Assembly: GCF_900104685.1 (NCBI RefSeq)
Contig: NZ_LT629755.1
Span: 992,001-1,056,000 of the forward strand
DNA length: 64,000 nt
Direction: 5' to 3'
DNA from: Agromyces flavus
GTDB lineage: Bacteria > Actinomycetota > Actinomycetes > Actinomycetales > Microbacteriaceae
The translations under genes and the position numbers were made by a program. Shown here piece after piece: positions 27,453-38,060 of the stretch (position 1 is its first letter; each line of letters begins with the position of its first letter). The notes under the pieces were generated by a model, which had not been told where the DNA came from, ran no database searches, and saw nothing but the letters and a program-made list of their open reading frames with translations.

Positions 27453-27643
27453 CGCGAGAGCCCTTCCGTGCCTTCGTCTCCGCCCAAGGATGCCACGCGG
27501 CCGAAGCACGGCTCGGGAATACGGCGGGCGTGCCGGAAGTTGTCCAATCAACCGGATACGACGGCTCGTGAGCGGTTTGCTTACGCCATCGAATTGATGC
27601 AGACTATGGCCGCCGAATCCTCGGCACCGAAAAAGGGATGGGA

Positions 27644-27937
27644 ATGGCAACGGATTACGACGCGCCGCGGAAGACCGAAGACGACTCCGAGTCGATCGAG
27701 GCCCTCAAGGAGCGCGTGCCCGACAAGATGTCGGGTGTCGTCGACGTCGAGGACGCCGACAACCCCGGCAGCTTCGACCTGGCGGGTGCCGACCTGTCCG
27801 ACGTCGAGCTCGATGTCGTCGTGCTCCCGCCGCAGGCCGACGAGTTCACCTGCGTGAACTGCTTCCTCGTGAAGCACCGCTCGCAGATCGACCACGAGAC
27901 GAAGCTCGGTCCGATCTGCCTGGAGTGCGCCGCCTAG
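27644..27937 (+). CDS. DUF4193 zinc-ribbon protein
   Basis: A 97-residue acidic protein conserved across actinobacteria. The N-terminus MATDYDAPRK is diagnostic. The C-terminus holds a four-cysteine zinc ribbon (C70, C73, C92, C95). The function is unknown, but it usually lies beside sepH and dut as here, which suggests a housekeeping role. The ATG at 27644 gives the conserved start; an ATG two codons upstream is also present. The stop overlaps the stop of the convergent DUF3093 gene by 4 bp (CTAG). Confidence 0.93.
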   Translation: MATDYDAPRKTEDDSESIEALKERVPDKMSGVVDVEDADNPGSFDLAGADLSDVELDVVVLPPQADEFTCVNCFLVKHRSQIDHETKLGPICLECAA

Positions 27938-28398
27938 GCCTGCTCCTCTTCGACCCGTGGCCGTCGCGATCCGTTGATCGCGGCGGCCAGTTCATTCGGA
28001 TGGCGCGACGAGACCAGCCAGTACGGCGCCGGATCGGCCGCATCGGTGATCGGCACGCGCACGACGTCGCGGATCCACCCTCGGATGACGAGGAACGCAC
28101 GCGCATCCAGGCCGGTGCCGCGTTCCGTGCGTGCCGCCTCGTCGAGCGCCGGAATCGCGATGCCCGTGTACTCGAGCGGGATCTCGGCACGTCCGGCACG
28201 GAACATCCGGTCGGCGACCTCGATCACCGGTGCGGTGAACGACAGCGAGCCCGCGACCGCCGCATACATGAGCACGCCGGTGACGATGCCCGCCGGGACC
28301 GAAACGGGCGCGAGCACCAGGATGCTCGCGGGGATCAGCAGCAGGCTCGTCAGGTAGATCCAGGGCGTCGGCCACAGCCGTTCGCGGTACTCGGGCAT
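27934..28398 (-). CDS. DUF3093 membrane protein
   Basis: A 154-residue actinobacterial protein with two close N-terminal membrane helices (WIYLTSLLLIPASILVLAPV and GIVTGVLMYAAVAGSL) followed by a soluble domain with IRGWIRDVVRVPITDAADPAPYWLVSSRHP, the recognisable DUF3093 core. The function is unknown; it is a steady neighbour of dut. It is divergent from dut, with 38 bp between their starts, and its stop overlaps that of the DUF4193 gene. Confidence 0.9.
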   Translation of the reverse strand: MPEYRERLWPTPWIYLTSLLLIPASILVLAPVSVPAGIVTGVLMYAAVAGSLSFTAPVIEVADRMFRAGRAEIPLEYTGIAIPALDEAARTERGTGLDARAFLVIRGWIRDVVRVPITDAADPAPYWLVSSRHPNELAAAINGSRRPRVEEEQA

Positions 28399-28424
28399 GG
28401 GTCTATCAGACCAGACTTCTGCAC

Positions 28425-28430
28425 TACCCT
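28425..28430 (+). promoter_or_regulatory. -10 element for leaderless dut transcript
   Basis: TACCCT, six bases before the dut GTG at 28437, with no ribosome binding site between. Confidence 0.5.
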
Positions 28431-28436
28431 CGAACG

Positions 28437-28895
28437 GTGACCGATTCCGTCGATGTGCTGATCACGGCCGACCGCCTGCCCGCGTACGCCCACCCGGGCG
28501 ATGCGGGCGCCGACCTCCACGCCGCCGAAGCGGTGGTGCTGGAGCCGGGGGAGCGGGCGACGGTCGGAACCGGGGTCGCGATCGCGCTGCCCGATGGGTA
28601 CGTCGCCTTCGTGGTGCCGCGATCGGGCCTGGCCTTCAAGCACGGCATCACGATCGTCAACGCGCCGGGCACCGTCGATGCGGGCTACCGCGGCGAGATC
28701 AAGGTCGCGCTGCTGAACACCGACGCGCGCGACGCGTACCGGATCGAGGCGGGCGACCGCATCGCCCAGCTCGTCGTCATGCCGGTCAGTCGCGCGCGGT
28801 TCGTCGAGGTCGAACGGCTTCCGGGCAGCTTGCGCGGCGAGGGCGGATTCGGGTCCACCGGTTTCGGGGCACACCAGTCAGGAGTACACGCGTGA
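28437..28895 (+). CDS. dut: dUTP diphosphatase
   Basis: Hydrolyses dUTP to dUMP, keeping uracil out of DNA and supplying thymidylate synthesis. All five motifs of the trimeric family are present: HPGDAGADL, VPRSGLA, VNAPGTVDAGYRGE, DRIAQLV, and the C-terminal RGEGGFGSTG loop that closes over the active site. Length is 152 residues. The GTG start at 28437 appears leaderless. The stop overlaps the DUF3710 GTG by 4 bp. It heads the dut-DUF3710-DUF3159 set that is conserved in actinobacteria. Confidence 0.97.
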   Translation: MTDSVDVLITADRLPAYAHPGDAGADLHAAEAVVLEPGERATVGTGVAIALPDGYVAFVVPRSGLAFKHGITIVNAPGTVDAGYRGEIKVALLNTDARDAYRIEAGDRIAQLVVMPVSRARFVEVERLPGSLRGEGGFGSTGFGAHQSGVHA

Positions 28896-29512
28896 GCGAC
28901 ATCGAGAACATCGACGACATCCCCGTCGATCACCCCAAGTCCGCGCCCGCCGACCGGGCGACGAACGGTCCCCTCGACGAGGCCGAGGCCAATCCGGTCC
29001 GCCCGTACGTCGACCTCGGCGGCGTCAAGGTGCTGCCCCGCGAGGGCCTGCACCTGCGCCTCGAGGTCGAGGAGGGCACCAAGCGCGTCGTGGCGGTCGG
29101 ACTCGACTACGCCAACTCGACCCTGCAGGTCCAGCCGTTCGCCGCGCCGCGTTCGAGCGGGCTGTGGCACGAGATCCGCGACCAGATCGCCGAGCAGATC
29201 GCACGCCAGGGCGGCACGACGACGGTCCGCGAGGGATCCTTCGGGCCGGAGCTGCTGGCTCAGATCCCCGTCGCCACGCCCGACGGCCAGGCCGGCCAGA
29301 TGCGCCTCGCCCGGTTCATCGGCGTCGACGGACCCCGCTGGTTCCTCCGCGGCGTGATCGCCGGCGAGGCGGCGGCCGACCCGGTCGCCGCGGCCAAGGT
29401 CGAGGACCTGTTCCGTTCCATCGTCGTGGTGCGCGGCACCACGCCGATGCCGCCGCGCGACCTGATCCCGCTTCGCATGCCGGCACCGTCCTCCGGCGGT
29501 CCGACGGCGTGA
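28892..29512 (+). CDS. DUF3710 domain-containing protein
   Basis: A 206-residue soluble protein of a strictly actinobacterial family. After a disordered acidic start comes the conserved YVDLGGVKVLPREGLHLRLEVEE, then SGLWHEIRDQIAEQIARQGG and GPRWFLRGVIAGEAA. The function is unknown; it nearly always lies between dut and DUF3159. The GTG at 28892 overlaps the dut stop and has AGGAG upstream; its own stop overlaps the DUF3159 start by 4 bp, giving two consecutive translational couplings. Confidence 0.93.
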   Translation: MSDIENIDDIPVDHPKSAPADRATNGPLDEAEANPVRPYVDLGGVKVLPREGLHLRLEVEEGTKRVVAVGLDYANSTLQVQPFAAPRSSGLWHEIRDQIAEQIARQGGTTTVREGSFGPELLAQIPVATPDGQAGQMRLARFIGVDGPRWFLRGVIAGEAAADPVAAAKVEDLFRSIVVVRGTTPMPPRDLIPLRMPAPSSGGPTA

Positions 29513-30270
29513 CCGACGAGCAGCGCGACGCCCGGTCCGAGCCCGATGTCCCCGGCGGGGACGCCTCGCCGTCGGGCGCGTCGCCCTCCGACGAACTGAG
29601 CCAGTCGCTCGCGGCGGCCGCGGAGCGCTCGGGGCTCGGGCGGATCGCGCGTGAGGACTCGCTCACGCCGGCCGACCTCATCGGGGCGCTCGGCGGCATC
29701 CGCGGGCTCGCCGAGGCCATCCTTCCCGGCCTGGTCTTCCTGATCGTCTACACGTTCACCCGCGAACTCGTGTGGGCGCTGGTCGCGTCCGTCGGACTCG
29801 CGGTCGTCTTCACGATCGTGCGCTTCATCACCCGAAGCCAGCCGACGCAGGCCATCGCGGGCCTCATCGGCGTGGGGGCGTCGGCGGCGCTGTCGCTGTG
29901 GACGGGTCGGGCGGAGGACAACTACGTCCTCGGCTTCTACACCAACGCCGCGTACGCGACCGCCCTCCTGGTGTCCCTGCTCGTGCGCTGGCCGCTCGTC
30001 GGACTGGTCGTCGGCTTCCTCATGGGCGACGGCACCGAGTGGCGACGCCGCAAGCGCACCTATCGGGCCATGCAGTTCCTGACGCTCGTGTGGCTGGGCA
30101 TGTTCGTCGCCCGCCTGCTCGTCCAGGTTCCGTTCTACTTCGCGGGGAACGTCGAGGCGCTCGGCGCCACGCGCCTGCTGATGGGCGTCCCGTTGTACGC
30201 GCTGCTGCTGGTGTTCTCGTGGCTCGTGGTCCGCGCCGTCTACCCGGCGAAGCAGGCCGCCGCCGAGTGA
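29509..30270 (+). CDS. DUF3159 membrane protein
   Basis: A 253-residue membrane protein. A disordered N-terminus (~60 residues) precedes LIGALGGIRGLAEAILPGLVFLIVY, the conserved DUF3159 opening, and about six membrane segments in all. A basic cytoplasmic loop, GTEWRRRKRTYRAMQFLTLVW, is also typical. The function is unknown. The GTG at 29509 overlaps the DUF3710 stop. Just beyond its stop lies the 20-bp palindrome at 30276-30295. Confidence 0.9.
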   Translation: MTDEQRDARSEPDVPGGDASPSGASPSDELSQSLAAAAERSGLGRIAREDSLTPADLIGALGGIRGLAEAILPGLVFLIVYTFTRELVWALVASVGLAVVFTIVRFITRSQPTQAIAGLIGVGASAALSLWTGRAEDNYVLGFYTNAAYATALLVSLLVRWPLVGLVVGFLMGDGTEWRRRKRTYRAMQFLTLVWLGMFVARLLVQVPFYFAGNVEALGATRLLMGVPLYALLLVFSWLVVRAVYPAKQAAAE

Positions 30271-30275
30271 TACAG

Positions 30276-30295
30276 TTATCTCGATATCGAGATAA
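30276..30295. promoter_or_regulatory. Perfect 20-bp palindrome upstream of acnA
   Basis: TTATCTCGATATCGAGATAA is perfectly self-complementary over 20 bases and is AT-rich in a GC-rich setting. It resembles MarR-family operators (the Bacillus MhqR box is of the form ATCTCGA-N-TCGAGAT). It lies 132 bp before the acnA start and 5 bp after the DUF3159 stop, so acnA is the likely target. The regulator is not in the window. Confidence 0.6.
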
Positions 30296-30427
30296 ATCAC
30301 GGGTGCCGGCGCGAGCCTGTCGGCAGGCGATGCCGTTGGGCTAGCCTTGCTGGGGCGGGCCCGCAGCCAGGGCACGGGCACCGCCCACGAACGTCGCGTC
30401 GGCGGCATCCGCGAAGGAGAGGACATC

Positions 30428-33238
<2,811 letters not shown>

Positions 33239-33248
33239 GACCGACCCG

Positions 33249-33286
33249 GATCGGGGGCGGCGGGCTTCGGCCCGCCGCCCCCGATC
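33249..33286 (+). terminator. Terminator after acnA
   Basis: A perfect 17-bp stem (33249-33265 with 33270-33286) closed by a stable TTCG tetraloop, 10 bp past the acnA stop. Confidence 0.85.
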
Positions 33287-33368
33287 TCTGCCCGGGCTCA
33301 CAGGTGCCCCGGCGTACACTCGAACGAAACCGTGGCACCAGCCGCCCACAGCTCCGGAGGCACGACGC

Positions 33369-35312
33369 ATGAGGCTGCTCGACACGATCCGCGGACCCCG
33401 CGATCTCGACGCGTTGACGCACGACCAGCTCGATGAACTGGCCCGTGAGATCCGTGAAGTCCTCGTCGCGAGCGTGTCGAAGACCGGCGGGCATCTCGGC
33501 CCGAACCTCGGCGTGGTCGAGCTGACGATCGCGATCCACCGCGTGTTCGACTCGCCGCGCGACCCGATCATCTTCGACACGGGCCACCAGTCGTACGTGC
33601 ACAAGCTGCTCACCGGTCGCCGCGACCTGTCGACGCTCCGGCAGACCGGGGGAATGGCGGGCTATCCGCAGCGTTCCGAGTCCGAGCACGACGTGGTCGA
33701 GAGCTCGCACGCGTCGAGCTCCCTGTCGTGGGCCGACGGGATCTCCAAGGCGTTCGAGATGACCGGGCAGGGCGACCGCCACGTCGTCGCGGTCGTCGGC
33801 GACGGTGCGCTCACGGGCGGCATGACGTGGGAGGCGCTCAACAACATCTCCGACGACAACACGCGCAACCTCGTGGTCGTCGTCAACGACAACGGCCGGT
33901 CGTACGCCCCGACCATCGGCGGGATGGCGCGGTTCCTGAACTCGGTGCGCACCAAGCAGTCGTACCGCACCCTCCACCTGCGCAGCCGGAGCGCGTTCGA
34001 CCGGCTCGGCTCGCCCGGGCGGGCGATCTACCGCGGCGTGCGCGGCGGCCTGCACGGCTTCCTCAGCCGGTTCAGCGGCAACGAGGCCCTCTACTCGAAC
34101 CTCGACATCAAGTACATCGGCCCCATCGACGGGCACGACGAGCGAGCCGTCGAGGAGGCGCTCCGCCAGGCGAAGTCCTACGGTGCGCCCGTCATCGTGC
34201 ACACCATCACCGAGAAGGGCCGCGGCTACGAGCCGGCGCGTCGCGATGTCGCCGACCAGTTCCATGCGGTCGGCCAGATCGATCCCGAGTCCGGTGAATC
34301 GCTCGAGACCGCGTCGGCACCCTCGTGGACCAGCGTCTTCGCCGACGAGCTCGTGAGCCTCGCCGAACGCGACGAGCGCCTGGTCGGCATCACGGCCGCG
34401 ATGCTGCGACCGACCGGGCTGCACCGCATGGCCGAGCGCTTCCCGGGCCGCGTGTTCGACGTGGGCATCGCCGAGCAGCACGCCGCGACGTCGGCCGCCG
34501 GCCTGGCGTTCGGCGGCCTGCACCCCGTCGTGGCCGTGTACGCCACGTTCATCAACCGCGCCTTCGACCAGGTGCTCATGGATGTCGCACTCCACAAGGC
34601 CGGCGTGACGTTCGTGCTCGACCGGGCCGGCGTGACCGGACCGGACGGCCCCAGCCACCACGGCGTGTGGGACCTCTCGATCCTGCAGGTGGTGCCCGGC
34701 ATCCGCATCGCAGCGCCCCGTGACTCCGTGCGGCTGGCCGAGGAACTCGGCGAGGCCACCCGCGTGAGCGACGGCCCCACTGTGCTGCGGTTTCCCAAGG
34801 GCACCGTCGGCACCGAGTACGACGCCGTCCGCCGCACCCACGACGGCGTCGACGTGCTCGTCGAATCCGAGCGCAAGGATGTCCTCGTGGTGACCGTGGG
34901 CCCGATGGCGGGCATCGGGCTCGAGGTCGCGAAGCGGCTCGAAGCGCAGGGGATCGGCGCCACGGTCGTCGACCCGCGCTGGGTCGTTCCCGTGCCCGAC
35001 AGCGTGATCGCCCTCTCGGCCGACTACCGGATCGTCGTGAGCATCGAGGACGGCATCCGGGTCGGCGGCATCGGCACGCGGATCCGCCAGGACCTGCGCG
35101 AGGCCGGCGTCGACACGGCCGTCACCGAAGTGGGCCTGCCCGACGAGTTCCTCGACCATGGCGCGCGCGGCGACATCCTGGAGCGCGTCGGCCTGACCCC
35201 GCAGCACATCGCGCGCGACGTGACCGCGATGGTGCTCGGCAGCAAGCTGCCGCACGCGCGCAACGCGGGCATCGACGTTCCGGCCGACACGAGTCCGCAG
35301 CCTCGGGTGTGA
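33369..35312 (+). CDS. dxs: 1-deoxy-D-xylulose-5-phosphate synthase
   Basis: Thiamine-diphosphate enzyme that condenses pyruvate and glyceraldehyde 3-phosphate, the first step of the MEP isoprenoid pathway. The N-terminal domain has GHLGPNLGVVELT, FDTGHQSYVHK and the ThDP/Mg motif GDGALTGGM...NDNG. The middle domain has DVGIAEQHA with the catalytic Glu, and DRAGVTGPDGPSHHG. Length is 647 residues. The ATG at 33369 has GGAGG 8 bp upstream. It is convergent with the DHFR-like gene, 6 bp apart. Confidence 0.98.
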   Translation: MRLLDTIRGPRDLDALTHDQLDELAREIREVLVASVSKTGGHLGPNLGVVELTIAIHRVFDSPRDPIIFDTGHQSYVHKLLTGRRDLSTLRQTGGMAGYPQRSESEHDVVESSHASSSLSWADGISKAFEMTGQGDRHVVAVVGDGALTGGMTWEALNNISDDNTRNLVVVVNDNGRSYAPTIGGMARFLNSVRTKQSYRTLHLRSRSAFDRLGSPGRAIYRGVRGGLHGFLSRFSGNEALYSNLDIKYIGPIDGHDERAVEEALRQAKSYGAPVIVHTITEKGRGYEPARRDVADQFHAVGQIDPESGESLETASAPSWTSVFADELVSLAERDERLVGITAAMLRPTGLHRMAERFPGRVFDVGIAEQHAATSAAGLAFGGLHPVVAVYATFINRAFDQVLMDVALHKAGVTFVLDRAGVTGPDGPSHHGVWDLSILQVVPGIRIAAPRDSVRLAEELGEATRVSDGPTVLRFPKGTVGTEYDAVRRTHDGVDVLVESERKDVLVVTVGPMAGIGLEVAKRLEAQGIGATVVDPRWVVPVPDSVIALSADYRIVVSIEDGIRVGGIGTRIRQDLREAGVDTAVTEVGLPDEFLDHGARGDILERVGLTPQHIARDVTAMVLGSKLPHARNAGIDVPADTSPQPRV

Positions 35313-35318
35313 CGGCAC

Positions 35319-35849
35319 TCAGCCGATGCGGTAGACGTGTTCGACCGCATCGCCCATCGTCGTGACGCCGGCCAGCCGCAGGGGCGGCGTCACCGCCGCA
35401 ACAGGGAACAGCGGGCGCCCGCGTCCGAGCGCCACGGGCATGTAGGTGACCAGCAGTTCGTCGAGCCGCCCGGCCTCGAGGAACTGGGCAGCGACGGGAC
35501 CGCCGCCGACGACCCAGACGTTCCGTTCGCCGGCGGCCGCGACGGCGGCATCGGCGACCGGCGCGACGGGTCCGGAGACGAAGCGGATGTCGGCGCCCTC
35601 GGGCACTTGGAGCTCGCGGTGCGTGAACACCCACGTGGCCAGCGAGCCGTAGGGCCATCCGGCGCCCTCGCGGAGGACCCACTCGTAGGTCGTGGCACCC
35701 AGCACGAGCGCTCCGACGTCGGCGAAGAACCGGTCGTACGATTCGCTGAAGTCGGCCATGCCGAACTGCAGCAGCCAGGAGAGGTCGTCGTGCTCGTCGG
35801 CGATGAAGCCGTCGAGCGTGGACGCCACGTAGTACTGGATCTTGGTCAC
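35319..35849 (-). CDS. Dihydrofolate reductase-fold family protein (RibD_C type)
   Basis: A 176-residue protein with the DHFR/RibD C-terminal fold: IQYYVASTLDGFIA at the start, VLGATTYEWVL, the dinucleotide-binding VWVVGGGPVAAQFLEAGRLDEL, and LGRGRPLFP. These stand-alone proteins are probable NAD(P)H-dependent reductases; true folate-reducing activity is not implied. The GTG at 35849 has no ribosome binding site but has TATGCT six bases before it, so it appears leaderless. That promoter is embedded in the base of the fad terminator. Confidence 0.88.
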   Translation of the reverse strand: MTKIQYYVASTLDGFIADEHDDLSWLLQFGMADFSESYDRFFADVGALVLGATTYEWVLREGAGWPYGSLATWVFTHRELQVPEGADIRFVSGPVAPVADAAVAAAGERNVWVVGGGPVAAQFLEAGRLDELLVTYMPVALGRGRPLFPVAAVTPPLRLAGVTTMGDAVEHVYRIG

Positions 35850-35855
35850 CGGCCG

Positions 35856-35861
35856 AGCATA
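35856..35861 (-). promoter_or_regulatory. -10 element for leaderless DHFR-like transcript, inside a terminator
   Basis: On the minus strand TATGCT, six bases before the GTG at 35849. It overlaps the foot of the hairpin at 35860-35900. Confidence 0.55.
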
Positions 35862-35900
35862 CGAACGGCCCCCGACATCCTGCGTCGGGGGCCGTTCGTA
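35860..35900 (-). terminator. Terminator after the fad genes
   Basis: A perfect 17-bp stem (35860-35876 with 35884-35900) and a 7-base loop, 10 bp past the stop of the 35911-38055 gene. Confidence 0.8.
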
Positions 35901-35910
35901 CGCGGTCTCG

Positions 35911-38055
35911 TCAGGCGCCCACGCCGCGGATCGGCGGGTGGTGGAACGTGTCGCCGAACACGCGCTCGGATGCGCCGACCCGGTCGAGGTAGGGGGTCGC
36001 CCCGCCCGCCTGGAACGGCCAGCCCGCTCCGAGGATGAGGCACAGGTCGATGTCCTCGGCCGCCGCGACGACCTCTTCATCGAGCATGAGCTTGATCTCG
36101 CCCGCGAGCTCGTCCTCGACGCGACGGAGGATGGTCGCCTCGTCGACGGGGGACTTGCCCACGGTGATCGCCTTCTTGGCGTCCTTCGAGAGGTCGGTGA
36201 CCTTGCCGTGCTTGTCCTTCTCGACGACGGGGCCGCCGAGCTTCGCGAGCGCGTGCAGGTTCTCCGACGAGTAGAACCGCTCGGGGAACTCCCGGACCAT
36301 GGTGTCCTGCACGTGTGCGGCGACCGCCCAGCCGACGAGGTCGATGAGCTCGAACGGGCCCATCGGCAGGCCGATCGGCGCGAGCGCCTTCTCGACGACC
36401 GGCACGGGCGTGCCCTCGTCGACCGCACGCGCGGCCTCGCCCATGACCTTGGCGAGCAGGCGGTTCACGACGAACCCGGGCGCGTCGGCGGTGAGCACCG
36501 CGCTCTTCTTGAGCTTCGCGGCGACGGCAAATGCCGTGGCCAGGGTCTCGTCGTCGGTGGCCGGCGCCTTCACGATCTCGAGGAGCGGCATGACGGCCAC
36601 GGGGTTGAAGAAGTGGAAGCCGACGACGCGCTCGGGGTGGGCGAGCTTGGCGCCGATCTGCTCGACCGAGAGCGACGACGTGTTGGTCGCGATCACCGCA
36701 GTCTCCGAAAGGAAGGGCTCGACCTCGGCGAAGACCTGCTGCTTGACGGCCAGGTCCTCGAAGACGGCCTCGATGACCCAGTCGCAGTCGGCGAAGTCCG
36801 CCTTGTCGGTCGTGCCCGTCACGAGCGCCCGCAGTCGGTTCGCCTCGTCGGCGTCGATGCGTCCCTTCTGCTCGAGCGTGCCGATCTCATCGCGGATGTA
36901 TCCGAGGCCCTTGTCGACCCGCGCCTGGTCGAGGTCGGTGATGACCACGGGGACCTGCAGTCGGCGCACGAAGAGGATGGCGAACTGGCTGGCCATGAGG
37001 CCGGCCCCGATGATGCCGACCTTGGTGACCTTGCGTGCGAGGTCCTTGTCGGGCGCGCCGGCAGGGCGCTTCGCGCGCTTCTGCACGAGGTTGAAGGCGT
37101 AGATGGATGCCACGAACTGGTCGCCCGCGACGAGGTCGGCGAGCGCCTCGTCCTCGCGCTCGAACGCCTCGGCTCGCGTGCCGGACTTCGCGGCCTTGAG
37201 CAGGTCGAGTGCGACGTACGGGGACTTGGCGGTGGTGCCGATCTTGCCCTCGAGGCTCTTGCGGGCGATGTTGATCGCGATGTCCCACTTGGCGAGCCGC
37301 TCGAGCTTGCCGGGAGCGTTCGGCCGCTTGACGACGATCGTGCCCCCGAGCACGCCGTCGGCCCACTTGAGGGAGTCCTCGAGGAAGTTGACCGGCGAGA
37401 ACATGACGTCGGCGATGCCGAGCTCGAGGGCGTCCTTCGCCTTCAGCATGCGGTTGTTCTTCAACGGGTTCTCGACGACGACGCGGAGCGCGTTCTCGAT
37501 GCCGATGAGGTTCGGCAGCAGGTAGGCGCCGCCCCAGGCCGGCACGATGCCGAGGAACACCTCGGGCAGCGCGATCGCCGGCGCCGAGGCATCCACGGTG
37601 CGGTAGTCGGAGTTCAGCGCGACCTCGAGGCCGCCGCCGAGGGCGAGCCCGTTGATGAACGTGAACGACGGAACGCCGAGCTCGCCGAGCTTGCCGAAGA
37701 CCAGGTGGCCGAGCTGGCCCATCTTCAGCGCGATGTCGCGGCTCGGGATCTCGCCGACCTTCGACAGGTCGGCGCCGGCGGCGAGGAAGTACGGCTTGCC
37801 CGTGATCGCGACGGCATTGATCTCGCCCGCGGCGGCGCGCGCCTTCAGCTCGTCGAGCCGGTCGCCGAGTTCGAGCATCGTCACCGGCCCCAGCGTGGAG
37901 GGCCGGGTGTGGTCGCGCCCGTTGTCGAGCGTGATGAGTGCGAGCACCTTGCCCGACGGCAGGCGGACGTCGCGCACGTACGAGTGCGTCACGACCTCGT
38001 CGTCGGCGAACGCCGCGGCCAGCTCGGAGAAGTCGATCTTCGAGTAGTCGGTCAT
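35911..38055 (-). CDS. fadB: Fatty-acid oxidation multifunctional enzyme (enoyl-CoA hydratase / 3-hydroxyacyl-CoA dehydrogenase)
   Basis: A 714-residue fusion of a crotonase domain (residues ~1-300; oxyanion and catalytic region LALGGGLEVAL and LPEVFLGIVPAWGGAY) and a 3-hydroxyacyl-CoA dehydrogenase (NAD-binding VGIIGAGLMASQFA; catalytic region VVGFHFFNPV; C-terminal DAPGFVVNRLL). It performs the hydration and oxidation steps of beta-oxidation; the partner thiolase gene lies 5 bp upstream in the same operon. The usual GxGxMG loop reads GAGLMA. FadB or FadJ type cannot be separated by eye. Confidence 0.95.
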   Translation of the reverse strand: MTDYSKIDFSELAAAFADDEVVTHSYVRDVRLPSGKVLALITLDNGRDHTRPSTLGPVTMLELGDRLDELKARAAAGEINAVAITGKPYFLAAGADLSKVGEIPSRDIALKMGQLGHLVFGKLGELGVPSFTFINGLALGGGLEVALNSDYRTVDASAPAIALPEVFLGIVPAWGGAYLLPNLIGIENALRVVVENPLKNNRMLKAKDALELGIADVMFSPVNFLEDSLKWADGVLGGTIVVKRPNAPGKLERLAKWDIAINIARKSLEGKIGTTAKSPYVALDLLKAAKSGTRAEAFEREDEALADLVAGDQFVASIYAFNLVQKRAKRPAGAPDKDLARKVTKVGIIGAGLMASQFAILFVRRLQVPVVITDLDQARVDKGLGYIRDEIGTLEQKGRIDADEANRLRALVTGTTDKADFADCDWVIEAVFEDLAVKQQVFAEVEPFLSETAVIATNTSSLSVEQIGAKLAHPERVVGFHFFNPVAVMPLLEIVKAPATDDETLATAFAVAAKLKKSAVLTADAPGFVVNRLLAKVMGEAARAVDEGTPVPVVEKALAPIGLPMGPFELIDLVGWAVAAHVQDTMVREFPERFYSSENLHALAKLGGPVVEKDKHGKVTDLSKDAKKAITVGKSPVDEATILRRVEDELAGEIKLMLDEEVVAAAEDIDLCLILGAGWPFQAGGATPYLDRVGASERVFGDTFHHPPIRGVGA

Positions 38056-38060
38056 CTGTT

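Noticed and set aside
35850..36428. Upstream extension of the DHFR-like frame
   Set aside because: It crosses the fad terminator and the fadB gene in another frame; homology begins at the GTG at 35849.
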